Shown: positions 14,476 to 23,837 of the stretch, piece after piece
How positions within the stretch are numbered: the stretch's first letter is position 1
How the letters are laid out: each line of letters starts with the position of its first letter
Notes under the pieces: model-generated
What the model was told of the DNA's origin: nothing
Databases searched by the model: none
What the model saw: only the letters and a program-made list of their open reading frames with translations
Translations under genes and position numbers: made by a program
NCBI RefSeq assembly: GCF_008710275.1
Contig: NZ_VYQE01000001.1
Location: forward strand, 806,001 to 870,000
Reading direction: 5' to 3'
DNA from: Histidinibacterium aquaticum
GTDB lineage: Bacteria > Pseudomonadota > Alphaproteobacteria > Rhodobacterales > Rhodobacteraceae
DNA length: 64,000 bases

Positions 14476-15159
14476 ATGACCAAGTGGCAGACCCGCGCAG
14501 AGGACTGGCTGCGTCCGCGTCTCGTGCGGCGCTACGGTGCCCACATGGACCGCGTCGCCGCCCGGACCGACTGGCAGCGCATCGGCTTCGAGCCATGGGA
14601 AGAGCTGATCGCGGATGGCAAACCCTTCATCCTCGCGCACTGGCACGGCCGTCTTGCCATGTCGGCCTACCTTTCGACCGGCGCGCCCTGGCCACTCACG
14701 GGCCTCGCGTACCGCCACCCGATCGCCCGGGTCCTGACCGACGGACTGCCCGAGCGCGGGACCGAGGTCGTCCACCTCAGCCCGCGCCGGTCCAACACCG
14801 GGGCGCTCCGCCTCGCGGTCGCCGCCCTGCGGAAGGGGCGGATCCTCGGGATAACGCCCGACGGGCCGAACGGGCCGGTCCACGTCCCGAAGCGCGGTGT
14901 CGTCGACATCGCGGCGCTGACCGGCGTGCCGATCGCGCCCTTCTCCTATTCCACCTCGCGCAAGTTCGTCCTGCCGACTTGGGACAGCTTCCTGCTGCCG
15001 AGACCCGGCGGACACGGCGTCATGGCCTTCGGCGCGCCGATCACCGTGCCGAAGCGGCCCACGCCGGAACAGGAACAATCGACCCTCGATCAGCTGGCCC
15101 GCGTGCTGAACGAACTCGACGCCGACTGCGATGCGGCCGTCTCCCGCCCAAGGGGCTGA
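14476..15159 (+). CDS. DUF374 family lysophospholipid acyltransferase-like protein
   Basis: 227 residues. The pair ILAHWHGRLAMSAY near 54 and GITPDGPNGP near 133 match the DUF374/LPLAT-like family, in which a histidine and a DGP motif form the presumed acyl-transfer site. No long membrane helix is evident. Possible roles are acyl transfer onto lipid A precursors or other lipids; the substrate is not predictable here. It starts 58 bp after the operon terminator. Confidence 0.87.
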   Translation: MTKWQTRAEDWLRPRLVRRYGAHMDRVAARTDWQRIGFEPWEELIADGKPFILAHWHGRLAMSAYLSTGAPWPLTGLAYRHPIARVLTDGLPERGTEVVHLSPRRSNTGALRLAVAALRKGRILGITPDGPNGPVHVPKRGVVDIAALTGVPIAPFSYSTSRKFVLPTWDSFLLPRPGGHGVMAFGAPITVPKRPTPEQEQSTLDQLARVLNELDADCDAAVSRPRG

Positions 15160-15211
15160 ATCCGCTCTGCGCCCTCTTCCGCTTGGGGTCCGGTCGTGTC
15201 AGCGTCCGGCC

Positions 15212-16147
15212 ATGACCGAGAGCCTCCACACCCTGTCCGGCGCGCCGCTCTCCCGGCTGACCTTCGGAACCATGCAGTTCGGAGGCACGGCCGATGCAGC
15301 CGCGAGCCGGGACATGTACGAGGCCGCCCGCGAGGCTGGACTCAATCATTTCGACACCGCCGTCGGCTACACCGACGGCGAGAGCGAGCGGATCACCGGC
15401 GATCTGATCGGCCCGGAGCGCGAGGAGATTTTCCTCGCCACCAAGGTCGCCTTCCACGGCGGGGCGGGCCGCGAGAATATCCGCGACCAGTTTGACCGCT
15501 GCCGCCGCCAGCTGGACCAGGACGCGGTCGACCTGCTCTACCTCCATATCTGGGATCCCGATACCGAGCTCGAGGAGAGCTTCTCGACCCTTGCGGAGAT
15601 GCAGGAGCAGGGGCTCATACGCCACATCGGCGTGTCGAACTACGCCGCCTGGCAGGTGATGAAGGCGCAGGGCATCGCCCAGGCCCTCGGCACCCGGATC
15701 GACGCGGTCCAGCCGATGTACTCCCTGGTGAAGCGGCAGGCGGAGGTCGAGATCTTCCCGATGGCGCAGGACCAGGAGATCGCGATCTTCCCCTACTCGC
15801 CCCTGGGCGGCGGTCTTCTGACCGGCAAGTACGCCGGCGGCGGCACAGGCCGCCTGACCGAGAGCGACCGGTACCGACAGCGCTACGGCGTCGACTGGAT
15901 GCACGAGACCGCGACGAGGCTCACGCGGCTGGCCGAGGAGCTCGGCACCTCGCCCGCCACGCTCGCCGTCGGCTGGGCGGCCCGCCACCCTGTCCTGCCT
16001 TCGCCGATCATCTCCGGTCGAAACCTCGCGCAGCTCCGGCCCTCGCTCGACGCGCTGACCTACGACATGACGCCGTCGCTCTATGCGCGCATCTCCGAGC
16101 TTTCGCCGGCCCCGCCGCCGGCCACCGACCGGTTGGAGGAAAGATGA
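15212..16147 (+). CDS. aldo/keto reductase
   Basis: 311 residues, an NAD(P)H-dependent TIM-barrel oxidoreductase. Motifs: GTMQFGG near 18, the catalytic aspartate-tyrosine stretch HFDTAVGYTDGESE near 45-58, DLLYLHIWDPD near 110 and IGVSNY near 140. Start chosen at the ATG preceding TESLHTLSG; an upstream extension has no family similarity. The stop overlaps the next gene (ATGA), linking it to a DAO-type oxidase and a GH25 lipoprotein. Substrate unknown. Confidence 0.93.
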   Translation: MTESLHTLSGAPLSRLTFGTMQFGGTADAAASRDMYEAAREAGLNHFDTAVGYTDGESERITGDLIGPEREEIFLATKVAFHGGAGRENIRDQFDRCRRQLDQDAVDLLYLHIWDPDTELEESFSTLAEMQEQGLIRHIGVSNYAAWQVMKAQGIAQALGTRIDAVQPMYSLVKRQAEVEIFPMAQDQEIAIFPYSPLGGGLLTGKYAGGGTGRLTESDRYRQRYGVDWMHETATRLTRLAEELGTSPATLAVGWAARHPVLPSPIISGRNLAQLRPSLDALTYDMTPSLYARISELSPAPPPATDRLEER

Positions 16148-17229
16148 GAGACTTCGTGATCGTCGGCGGCGGCATCGCCGGGATCTCCGCCGCGGCGCGC
16201 CTGTCGCACCTCGGAACCGTGACCGTTCTGGAGCAGGAGGACAGCCTCGCGCACCACGCCTCGGGCCGCTCCGCCGCGCTCTTCGAGCAGAACTACGGCA
16301 AGGTCTCGACCATCGCGCTGAACGAGGCGGGGGCCGATTACCACGCCACGGCCAATGGCGGCGTCCTCTCGCCGCGCGGTATCATGCTGATCGGCACGGA
16401 CGAGACCGCCGAGCTTTTCGAGCACGACCGCAAGCAGATGAAACTCGAGGAGGTCGGCTACGACGAGGCCCGCCGGCTCTGGCCGATCCTCGCGCCCCAT
16501 GTGACCCGCGCCGCCTGGGACCCGAGGGCGAGCGACATCGACACCGACCTGCTGATCCAGAACTTCGGCCGCGAGGCCCGCGGCAACGGAGCCGAGATCA
16601 GGACGAAGAGCGCCGTCACCGCGATCCGCCGGACCGGCACGGGCTGGGAGGTCGAGGCGGGCGGCGAGGTCATCGAGGCACGCCGTCTCGTCAACGCCGC
16701 GGGGGCCTGGGTCGACGTTGTCGCCCGGCTGGCCGGACTCTCGCCCCTCGGCGTCACGCCGCTGCGGCGCTCCATGGCGCGTATCCCCGCACCCGAGGGC
16801 CATGACCCAAGCGGCTGGCCCATGGTCTTCGGCCCGGGCGAGGACTGGTACGCAAAGCCCGACGCGGGCGCCCTGATCGTGTCTCCTGCCGACGAGGACC
16901 CGGCCGAACCTCACGACGCCTGGGCCGACGACATGGTGCTGGCCGAAGGCCTCGCACGCTTCGAGGAGCACATGACTGTCGAGGTCACCCGGATGCTCGC
17001 CAACTGGGCCGGGCTCCGCACCTTCTCCCCGGACCGCGAACTGGTCATCGGGCCCGATCCCGCCGAGCCGGACTTTCTCTGGTTCGCCTGCCAGGGCGGC
17101 TACGGTTTCCAGACCGCCCCCGCCGGAAGCCAACTCCTCGCCGATCTGGCGGGCGGACGGTCCCCCGACCTGCCGCCGGACATCGTGAAGCGGCTCGACC
17201 CCGCTCGCTTCGAGCGGGTCCCGGCATGA
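16144..17229 (+). CDS. FAD-dependent oxidoreductase (DAO family)
   Basis: 361 residues. The dinucleotide-binding motif VIVGGGIAGISAAARL is at the very N-terminus and an FAD-contacting ASGRSAALFEQNYG segment follows. The C-terminal CQGGYGFQTAPAGSQLLADL is the usual second FAD contact in glycine/D-amino-acid-oxidase-like enzymes. It probably oxidises an amine or amino acid. Overlaps of 4 nt on both sides put it in one transcript with the reductase and the GH25 gene. Confidence 0.92.
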   Translation: MRDFVIVGGGIAGISAAARLSHLGTVTVLEQEDSLAHHASGRSAALFEQNYGKVSTIALNEAGADYHATANGGVLSPRGIMLIGTDETAELFEHDRKQMKLEEVGYDEARRLWPILAPHVTRAAWDPRASDIDTDLLIQNFGREARGNGAEIRTKSAVTAIRRTGTGWEVEAGGEVIEARRLVNAAGAWVDVVARLAGLSPLGVTPLRRSMARIPAPEGHDPSGWPMVFGPGEDWYAKPDAGALIVSPADEDPAEPHDAWADDMVLAEGLARFEEHMTVEVTRMLANWAGLRTFSPDRELVIGPDPAEPDFLWFACQGGYGFQTAPAGSQLLADLAGGRSPDLPPDIVKRLDPARFERVPA

Positions 17230-18050
17230 CGACGCGCGCGGGCCGGCACCTGCTGACCCGGCGCGCGATGCTTGCCCAGGCCTGCGCGCTGGCCGCCTGC
17301 GGCCCGCGCCCGCCGGAGGAGCGAGCCCCGGCCGGTGCGACAGCGGGTTATGCCGGCCCGCCCCGGGACTGGGGCGACCTCGATCCGCACGACTGGCCCG
17401 GCGGCACGCCCTACCGCTATCCGGTTCACGGCGTCGACGCCTCGCGCTACGACGGCCGCCCCGCCTGGCCGACAGCCGCCGCGGCGGGCGTGAATTTCGC
17501 CTGGCTCAAGGCCACCGAGGGGGGCGACATCGCCGACCCCCTGTTCCGGAGCCACTGGGCCGAAACCGCCGCCGCCGGGATCCCGCGCGGCGCGTACCAC
17601 GTCTTCTACTTCTGCCGTCCTGCCGTGGAGCAGGCGCGCTGGTTCATCCAGCATGTCCCCCGCACGCCCGGGGCCCTCCCGCCGGTCCTGGACATGGAGT
17701 GGCACCCAACCTCGCCCACCTGCCGCATCCGCCCGCCCGCCGCTCAGGTCCGGGCAGAAATGCGCCGCTTCCTTGAGCTTCTGACGGCGCACTACGGCAC
17801 GCGCCCGCTGATCTACACGGTCCCGGACTTCTTCGATGACAACGATATCGGGACGTTCGCGGGCTACGAGTTCTGGCTGCGGTCCACCGCCGCCCACCTG
17901 TCCGAGCGCTACCCGGAGACTCCCTGGCGCGTCTGGCAGTATTCGGGGACCGGCACCCTGCCCGGCTTCGACGGCTCGACCGATCTCAACGTCTTCAACG
18001 GAAGCCCCGGGCGTTTTCGCGCCTGGTACGATGCGGTCCGGGTGCGCTAG
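17226..18050 (+). CDS. GH25 family lysozyme-like lipoprotein
   Basis: 274 residues. A twin-arginine-containing N-terminus (RHLLTRRAMLAQ) leads to the lipobox LAAC, so it is probably a lipoprotein. The GH25 barrel starts at HGVDASRYDG. The catalytic acidic pair is DMEWH near residues 156-158, and WQYSGTGTLPGFDG ends the domain. It probably cleaves the glycan strand of peptidoglycan. It overlaps the preceding oxidase gene by 4 nt, and its stop overlaps the stop of the convergent Hint gene. Confidence 0.9.
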   Translation: MTTRAGRHLLTRRAMLAQACALAACGPRPPEERAPAGATAGYAGPPRDWGDLDPHDWPGGTPYRYPVHGVDASRYDGRPAWPTAAAAGVNFAWLKATEGGDIADPLFRSHWAETAAAGIPRGAYHVFYFCRPAVEQARWFIQHVPRTPGALPPVLDMEWHPTSPTCRIRPPAAQVRAEMRRFLELLTAHYGTRPLIYTVPDFFDDNDIGTFAGYEFWLRSTAAHLSERYPETPWRVWQYSGTGTLPGFDGSTDLNVFNGSPGRFRAWYDAVRVR

Positions 18051-19060
18051 GCGACCGCAGACATCAGCTCCCAGCTGCGAAGCGTCATGAAGCCCGCCTC
18101 GGGCCGCTCTTCCCCGACCCGGAGGTCCGGAAAGAGGCCGTAGAGTTCGCTGAGGCTCTGACCGTCCAGCGCGCAGAGGCCCTCGCGACCGGAATGGAAG
18201 CTCTCGGTGGGCGCGCCCTCGGCAAAGACGATTTCGTGGCGGTCGAAAACGAGATGAACGTAGGTCACCTCGTCCATCCCCGAGTCCACCTCGACGCCCT
18301 CGAAGAAGGCGCAGAGCGATTTGGCCCGGACGAGTACCGCCTCCTCGTTGAAGGTTAGACCGATGCGGATGTGGGCATAGAGCATCCGGTGCTGCGGGCT
18401 GACCCAGAGATCGCGGCGCGGCAGGCCGAAGCCCATCGAGCCCTTCGCGATCCGCACCGGCCAGAGCGCGCGCTGCGCAGCGAAGGACGGGCCGCCGAGC
18501 TTCCGCCGGTGGATCATGCGGACAGGCTGGTCGCCGTTGTCCCGAGTCCGGACGAGGTCGCCCGGCTTCAGGTCGCCGACGCGTCTCTCGCCGTCGGGTG
18601 TCGAAACGAGAGTTCCCTCGGTCAGGCAGGCGATGCCTCCGTCCAGCCGTCCGTCTTCATCCAGCCGGTTGCCGTAGGCGTCGAACCGGATCGGACCGTC
18701 GGGGGCCGGCGACAGCGGCTCGGCCGCCGCTCCGGCCGCCGGACCTCCATGCGCCACGAGGCTGTCGGTGCCGGCCGAATAGAACCCCAGAACCGGGTCA
18801 CTCGTCGCAGTATCCACGAGCGCGACGGCATTTGCGGCGTCACTTTCCGGCACAGGCAGCTCTACGGCGGCATAGCCGGGCGCAGGCGACGGCTGGCGCG
18901 GAAGATCGGTGACGCGGGCCACGCCCTGCAGCTGTCCATCCTCGCCGTGCAGGGCGACCCGCATGGACCGAAGCCGCGGCGCCGCCGCCTCGGGGAAGAT
19001 CACGCCAACCCGCGCCAGACGGCCCGCGGGCGTCAGCTCGATCTCTGAAATGAATGCCAT
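18047..19060 (-). CDS. Hint domain-containing protein
   Basis: 337 residues. The first about 140 residues are an Ala/Pro-rich region of unknown fold. A Hedgehog/intein (Hint) domain begins at C145 (ACLTEGTLVSTPDG), with VGDLKPGDLVRTRDNG and the SPQHRML block at 221-227. The domain lacks an obvious C-extein or homing endonuclease, so it could self-cleave at C145 but not splice. Such proteins are common in Rhodobacterales and uncharacterised. No signal peptide is seen. Stops of this gene and the GH25 gene overlap tail-to-tail. Confidence 0.85.
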   Translation of the reverse strand: MAFISEIELTPAGRLARVGVIFPEAAAPRLRSMRVALHGEDGQLQGVARVTDLPRQPSPAPGYAAVELPVPESDAANAVALVDTATSDPVLGFYSAGTDSLVAHGGPAAGAAAEPLSPAPDGPIRFDAYGNRLDEDGRLDGGIACLTEGTLVSTPDGERRVGDLKPGDLVRTRDNGDQPVRMIHRRKLGGPSFAAQRALWPVRIAKGSMGFGLPRRDLWVSPQHRMLYAHIRIGLTFNEEAVLVRAKSLCAFFEGVEVDSGMDEVTYVHLVFDRHEIVFAEGAPTESFHSGREGLCALDGQSLSELYGLFPDLRVGEERPEAGFMTLRSWELMSAVA

Positions 19061-19101
19061 GCGAGCCCCTCAGCTGCTTGCTTGAGGAACGTTAAGCATG
19101 A

Positions 19102-19111
19102 TGGTGCACCA
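19102..19111. promoter_or_regulatory. small palindrome upstream of the Hint gene
   Basis: TGGTGCACCA, a perfect 10-bp palindrome 42 bp upstream of the Hint start codon. It could be an operator half-pair or chance. Confidence 0.2.
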
Positions 19112-19157
19112 AAACATGGTCGGGACGGGGTATCTTGGTGGCGCACCCCGCCCAATT

Positions 19158-19175
19158 GTTGACGCAATGGTCAAC
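19158..19175. promoter_or_regulatory. dyad GTTGAC-N6-GTCAAC at the end of the dehydrogenase gene
   Basis: Perfect 6-bp inverted repeat with a 6-nt spacer, overlapping the stop codon of the downstream-reading dehydrogenase gene and about 100 bp upstream of the Hint gene. The spacer is wrong for FNR/FnrL (4 nt). It could be an operator for the Hint gene; the factor is unknown. Confidence 0.3.
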
Positions 19176-21669
19176 CGTCCATGCGGATCCTCTGGTTCTC
19201 CGGGTCGTAGGGACTGTCGGCCTGCACTTCCGCCTGCCACAACCTGTCGAACATCTTCACCTGCAGCTTCTGCCCGGGGACAGCGAGCTCGGGCCGCACG
19301 TAACCCATTCCGATCGACTTGCCGAAGGCGACCGAGTAGCCGCCCGAGGTCAGCCGTCCGACCCGGGTCTCGCCGTCGTAGAGCGCCTCGCGGCCCCAGG
19401 GGTCGGCGTCTTCGGGACCGTCGATCAGCACGGTCACGCATTTCGACCGGATGCCCTTGGCCTCCATGTCGGCCTTGCCATGGAACTCCTTCGACTGGTC
19501 CACGAAGCGCGGCAGGTCGGCCTCCAGCGGCGTCGCGTCCCGGCCCAGCTCGTTGCCGAAGGCGCGGTAGCTCTTTTCCTGGCGCAGCCAGTTCTGCGCG
19601 CGGGCACCGACGAGCTTCATGCCGTGCTTCTCCCCGGCCCCAACCAAGCGGTCGAAGAGATGGGTCTGCATTTCGATCGGGTGATGCAGCTCCCAGCCGA
19701 GTTCGCCGGTATAGGCCACCCGGATCGCGTTTACGGGCACCATGCCGAGCTCGATCCGGCGCGCCGAAAGCCAGGGAAAGCGCTTGTTCGACAGTGCCGT
19801 CTCCGGCTCCGCGTCGCCGATGAGACCGCCGAGGATGTCCCGCGACTTGGGCCCGGCGAGAGCGAAGACGCCCCACTGCGATGTCACGTCGTAGGCCGAG
19901 ATCCAGCCGAACTCCTCCCGCTTGTCCTCGATCGCTTTCATCAGGAAGTCGCTGTCGTAGGCCTGCCAGGCCCCGGCGGAGACCAGGTAGTACTTGTCCT
20001 CCGCCAGCCGGACGATGGTGTACTCGGTGCGCACCGTGCCCTGCGCGGTCAGCGCGTAGGTCAGGTTGATCCGGCCGACCTTGGGCAGGCGGTTGCAGGT
20101 GAACCAGTCGAGGAAGGCGGTGGCGCCCGGACCCTCGACGATGTGCTTGGTGAAGGCCGTCGCGTCGATCAGGCCGGCCGCCTCGCGAACCGCCTTGGCC
20201 TCGTCGTGGGCATACTGCCACCAGCCGCCGCGTCGGAATGACCGCGCGTCGTGGTCGAAGCTCTCTGGTGCGTCGAGCGGGCCGAAGTAGTTCGGCCGCT
20301 CCCATCCGTTCACGGCACCGAACTGAGCGCCCCGCGCCTTCTGCCGGTCGTAGGCCGGCGAGGTCCGGAGCGGACGGGCGGCGGGCCGCTCCTCGTCGGG
20401 ATGGTGCAGGATGTAGACGTGGGAGTAGGCCTCCTCGTTCTTCCGGGCGGCATATTCCGTCGTCATCCAGGAGCCGTAGCGACGCGGGTCGAGGCTCGCC
20501 ATGTCGATCTCGGCCTCGCCTTCGACCATGACGTCGGCGAGGTACTTGCCCGCCCCGCCGGCGGCGGTGATCCCGAAGGAGAAACCCTCGGCCAGCCACA
20601 TGTTGCGCAGCCCCGGCGCGGGGCCGAGCAGCGGGTTGCCGTCGGGCGTGTAGCAGATCGGACCGTTGTAGTCGTCCTTGAGACCGACCTCCTCGGAAGA
20701 GGGGATGCGGTGGATCATCGACATGTACTCCTCCTCGATCCGGTCGAGATCGAGGGGGAAGAGGTCGGCGCGGAAGCTCTCTGGCACGTCGTGAAGGAAC
20801 CGCGCGGGCGCGCCGTCCTCGTAGGGCCCGAGGATCCAGCCGCCACGCTCCTCGCGGACGTACCACTTGGCGTCCGCGTCGCGCAGGACGGGGTGCTGCG
20901 GGTTGGTCTTGCGCCACTCCACCAGCGCCGGGTCGGGCTCGGTGACGATATACTGGTGCTCGACCGGGATGGCGGGGATCTTGATGCCGAGGAGCCGCGC
21001 GGTCCGCTGGGCGTGGTTGCCCGTCGCGGTGACGACATGCTCGGCCTCGATGACGATCCGCTCGTCGGAGGGCACGAGGTTGCCGCCCTTCTCGACCATC
21101 TTCACCGCGTCGACGTGCCAGACAGAGCCGTCCCAGCGGTAGCCGTCGACCTGCCACTTCCGCTCGATGGTCACGCCGCGCTGCCGGGCGCCCTTGGCCA
21201 TCGCCATCGTCACGTCGGCCGGGTTGATGTAGCCGTCGGTGGGATGGAAGATCGCGCCCTCGAGGTCGTCGGTCCGCACCAGCGGCCAGCGCTCCTTGAT
21301 CTGGTCGGGGGTCATCCACTCGTAGGGCACGCCGCAGGTCTCGGCGGTCGAGGCATAGAGCATGTACTCGTCCATGCGCGCCTTCGTCTGCGCCATGCGC
21401 AGGTTGCCCACCACGAAGAAGCCCGCGTCGAGCCCCGTCTCCTCTTCCAGCGTCTTGTAGTAGCGGATCGAGTAGTCGTGGATGTGGGTCGTCGCGTAGG
21501 ACATGTTGAAGTAGGGCAGCAGCCCCGCCGCATGCCAGGTCGAGCCCGAGGTCAGCTCGTCGCGCTCCAGCAGCATCACGTCGTCCCAGCCCGCGCGGGC
21601 GAGGTGGTAGGCGATCGAGGTTCCGACGGCGCCGCCGCCGACGACGAGGGCTTTGACTTGGGTCTTCAT
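19171..21669 (-). CDS. FAD-dependent oxidoreductase/aminomethyltransferase (sarcosine/dimethylglycine dehydrogenase-like)
   Basis: 832 residues, two-part enzyme. N-terminal DAO domain with VVGGGAVGTSIAYHLARAG at 9-27 and the flavinylation-type segment ELTSGSTWHAAG. A GcvT-like folate-binding domain follows from about residue 430 to the end, including the C-terminal glycine-cleavage T barrel. This layout is that of sarcosine and dimethylglycine dehydrogenases, which demethylate N-methylglycines and pass the one-carbon unit to tetrahydrofolate. I start at the ATG at 21669 because the Rossmann motif begins directly after it. It is divergent from panC over 202 bp. Confidence 0.93.
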   Translation of the reverse strand: MKTQVKALVVGGGAVGTSIAYHLARAGWDDVMLLERDELTSGSTWHAAGLLPYFNMSYATTHIHDYSIRYYKTLEEETGLDAGFFVVGNLRMAQTKARMDEYMLYASTAETCGVPYEWMTPDQIKERWPLVRTDDLEGAIFHPTDGYINPADVTMAMAKGARQRGVTIERKWQVDGYRWDGSVWHVDAVKMVEKGGNLVPSDERIVIEAEHVVTATGNHAQRTARLLGIKIPAIPVEHQYIVTEPDPALVEWRKTNPQHPVLRDADAKWYVREERGGWILGPYEDGAPARFLHDVPESFRADLFPLDLDRIEEEYMSMIHRIPSSEEVGLKDDYNGPICYTPDGNPLLGPAPGLRNMWLAEGFSFGITAAGGAGKYLADVMVEGEAEIDMASLDPRRYGSWMTTEYAARKNEEAYSHVYILHHPDEERPAARPLRTSPAYDRQKARGAQFGAVNGWERPNYFGPLDAPESFDHDARSFRRGGWWQYAHDEAKAVREAAGLIDATAFTKHIVEGPGATAFLDWFTCNRLPKVGRINLTYALTAQGTVRTEYTIVRLAEDKYYLVSAGAWQAYDSDFLMKAIEDKREEFGWISAYDVTSQWGVFALAGPKSRDILGGLIGDAEPETALSNKRFPWLSARRIELGMVPVNAIRVAYTGELGWELHHPIEMQTHLFDRLVGAGEKHGMKLVGARAQNWLRQEKSYRAFGNELGRDATPLEADLPRFVDQSKEFHGKADMEAKGIRSKCVTVLIDGPEDADPWGREALYDGETRVGRLTSGGYSVAFGKSIGMGYVRPELAVPGQKLQVKMFDRLWQAEVQADSPYDPENQRIRMDG

Positions 21670-21830
21670 GGCGCGGCAACTCCCGGGCGTTATTTCCGCC
21701 TCCATCGCAGGGATCGCATCCGCCGCCGCCAAACCCTCCGACGCCTTCTCGCCTGAAACCGACATCGCCTCATCGACCCGCCGCGTTCGGAGCGGACGCG
21801 GACCCGACGGCGGGCCGCCTTGTGACACCT

Positions 21831-21852
21831 CCGCCTTCGATCTAGAAGGCGG
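21831..21852 (+). promoter_or_regulatory. leader hairpin upstream of panC
   Basis: CCGCCTTC-GATCTA-GAAGGCGG, a perfect 8-bp stem with a 6-nt loop, ending 19 bp before the panC start and just ahead of the ribosome-binding site (GGGAGG). It lies in the 202-bp divergent region with the dehydrogenase gene. It has no T-run, so it is a leader structure or operator rather than a terminator. Confidence 0.45.
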
Positions 21853-21871
21853 CGGAACCCCGGGAGGCCCC

Positions 21872-22729
21872 ATGCAGATCGCCCGCACCGTCAGCGACAT
21901 CCGCTCCGAGGTGGCCCACTACCGCGCCGCCGGGGAAAGCGTCGGGCTCGTCACCACCATGGGGGCCCTGCACGAGGGTCACATGGCGCTGATCGCCGCC
22001 GCCCGTGCCGCCCATGACCGCGTGGTCGCGACCATCTTCGTGAACCCGACCCAGTTCGGAGAGGCCGCCGACCTCGAGGCCTATCCCCGGACCGAAGCGC
22101 GCGACATTGCCATGCTGGAGGAGGCCGGCGCCGACGCGGTGCTGATCCCGGAGGCCAGCGAAATCTACCCCGAGGGCGACGAAACCATCGTCGAGACCAC
22201 CCGCCTCGCCGACATGCACCACGGGCGGACCCGCCCGGGTCACTTCCGGGGCGTGACGACCGTCGTCGCCCGGCTCTTCAACATCGTCGGCCCAGACGCC
22301 GCCTACTTCGGCGAAAAGGACTATCAGCAGATCGCCGTGATCCGTCGCATGGCCCGCGACCTGCACTTCCCCCTGGAGGTCCGGGGCGTTCCCACCGTCC
22401 GCGCCGAGGACGGGCTCGCACTCTCCTCGCGCAACGCCCGCCTCTCTCCCGAGGACCGCGCCGCCGCGCCGGTCCTGAAGCGTGCCCTCGACGCCGGTCG
22501 GGCCGTGGCCCTCCCCGGCACCCGGATCGAGGACATCGCGCAGACCATCCGCGAAACCGTCGCCGAAGAGCCCCGCGCAAGGCTGGAGGGGCTCGACCTC
22601 GTCGATCCCATGACCTTCCTACCCGCGACCGGCCCCTTCGAAACGCCCGTCGGCATCATGATCTCCGCCCGCTTCGGCCGGGGCGATGACGCCGTCCTCC
22701 TCATCGACCAGATGGAGATTGCCCCGTGA
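21872..22729 (+). CDS. panC: pantoate--beta-alanine ligase (pantothenate synthetase)
   Basis: 285 residues. Condenses pantoate and beta-alanine with ATP to give pantothenate, the last step before the CoA pathway. The nucleotidyltransferase HIGH-type motif is [12 protein letters not shown] near residue 30; FVNPTQFGE and the [12 protein letters not shown] segment are also family hallmarks. Start at ATG 21872 with GGGAGG 4 nt before it. The TGA overlaps the panB GTG, so the two vitamin B5 genes are coupled. CoaBC of the same pathway is at 32.7 kb. Confidence 0.98.
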   Translation: MQIARTVSDIRSEVAHYRAAGESVGLVTTMGALHEGHMALIAAARAAHDRVVATIFVNPTQFGEAADLEAYPRTEARDIAMLEEAGADAVLIPEASEIYPEGDETIVETTRLADMHHGRTRPGHFRGVTTVVARLFNIVGPDAAYFGEKDYQQIAVIRRMARDLHFPLEVRGVPTVRAEDGLALSSRNARLSPEDRAAAPVLKRALDAGRAVALPGTRIEDIAQTIRETVAEEPRARLEGLDLVDPMTFLPATGPFETPVGIMISARFGRGDDAVLLIDQMEIAP

Positions 22730-23535
22730 GCCAGCAGACCCGCATCCGCCGCACCACCGTCCCGCAGATCGCGGCGCGCAAGGGAGGCGAGCCGATCGTC
22801 TCGCTCACCTCGTACCACGCGCATACCGCCGCCATCGTCGACCGCCACGCGGACTTCATCCTGGTGGGCGACAGCCTCGGCATGGTGATGCACGGGATGG
22901 AGACGACCGTGGGCGTGCCGCTCGACCTGATGATCATGCACGGACGCGCCGTGGTCCGCGGCACCGAGAAGGCGCTCATTGTCGTCGACATGCCCTTTGG
23001 CAGCTACGAGGAAAGCCCCAACATCGCCTTCCGCAACGCGGCCAAGGTGATGAAGGAAACCGGCTGCGGCGCGATCAAGCTGGAGGGCGGGCGCCGCATG
23101 GCGGAAACCATCCGCTTCCTCACCGAGCGCGGCGTTCCGGTCATGGCCCACACCGGCCTGACGCCGCAAAGCTCCCATGTCATGGGCGGGTTCAAGACCC
23201 AGGGCCGCGACGAGGAGAGCTGGCAGAGCCACATCGACGACGCCAAGGCGGTCGCCGAGGCCGGGGCCTTCGCACTCGTACTCGAAGGCATGGTAGAGCC
23301 GCTGGCGGCGCGTATCACCAAGGAAGTCGCGATCCCCACGATCGGCATCGGCGCCAGCAAGGAATGCGACGGGCAGATCCTCGTGCTCGAGGACATGCTG
23401 GGCCTCAACCCCTGGACGCCGAAGTTCGTGAAGGTCTACGGCCAGCTCGGCCCGATGATCGAACAGGCGGTCGGCGACTACGCGGAAGACGTGAAGTCCC
23501 GCAACTTCCCGGGCGAGGATCAGGTCTACCGCTGA
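22726..23535 (+). CDS. panB: 3-methyl-2-oxobutanoate hydroxymethyltransferase
   Basis: 269 residues, GTG start overlapping the panC stop. Makes ketopantoate from ketoisovalerate and methylene-tetrahydrofolate. Metal and substrate motifs: [12 protein letters not shown] near 44, [10 protein letters not shown] near 85, the conserved KLEGG near 117 and [11 protein letters not shown] near 205. The panC-panB order is usual for the group. Confidence 0.98.
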   Translation: MSQQTRIRRTTVPQIAARKGGEPIVSLTSYHAHTAAIVDRHADFILVGDSLGMVMHGMETTVGVPLDLMIMHGRAVVRGTEKALIVVDMPFGSYEESPNIAFRNAAKVMKETGCGAIKLEGGRRMAETIRFLTERGVPVMAHTGLTPQSSHVMGGFKTQGRDEESWQSHIDDAKAVAEAGAFALVLEGMVEPLAARITKEVAIPTIGIGASKECDGQILVLEDMLGLNPWTPKFVKVYGQLGPMIEQAVGDYAEDVKSRNFPGEDQVYR

Positions 23536-23632
23536 GGCTGTCAGCGCCGCAAATCCGACACAGTCGGCGTCGGTTGACGCAGGGTGCGATGGCGTTTCCG
23601 GGACCCAGCTGCTAGAAGCGCCTCCAGACAGA

Positions 23633-23648
23633 CCCCGGAAAACCGGGG
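23633..23648. other. hairpin CCCCGG-AAAA-CCGGGG
   Basis: Perfect 6-bp stem with a 4-nt A loop, 20 bp upstream of the small lipoprotein gene and about 100 bp downstream of panB. No T-run. It may be a weak terminator for panCB or a leader structure. Confidence 0.3.
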
Positions 23649-23667
23649 CAGATCGAGGATGAGCAGT

Positions 23668-23805
23668 ATGTCCCGAACCGCCCTACTGGCGCTTTTCAGC
23701 GCCTTCGTACTCACGGCCTGCGCCGCCTCCGAAGAGGTGGTGTCCAGCCGCAACGCCCTTTCGCCGGTCTTCGTGGCCGGCCCTTGGGACGGCCGGACGC
23801 CCTGA
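23668..23805 (+). CDS. small lipoprotein, unknown function
   Basis: 45 residues from the ATG at 23668 (GAGGA 8 nt upstream); an ATG three codons earlier is possible. The sequence is a short charged start, a hydrophobic stretch and the lipobox LTAC, giving a mature lipopeptide of about 28 residues ending in FVAGPWDGRTP. It is plausible as a real gene because of the signal peptide and ribosome-binding site, but I recognise no family. Confidence 0.6.
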   Translation: MSRTALLALFSAFVLTACAASEEVVSSRNALSPVFVAGPWDGRTP

Positions 23806-23837
23806 ACGGCGCCCGGCCCTGATCCGGCGGCGGGCGA

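Noticed and set aside
19158-19175. FNR/FnrL site
   Set aside because: The arms GTTGAC/GTCAAC have a 6-nt spacer, whereas FnrL sites need 4 nt.
21670-21900. Extension of the dehydrogenase gene to an upstream in-frame start
   Set aside because: The extra 77 residues lie before the Rossmann motif, have no family similarity and would overlap the panC leader.
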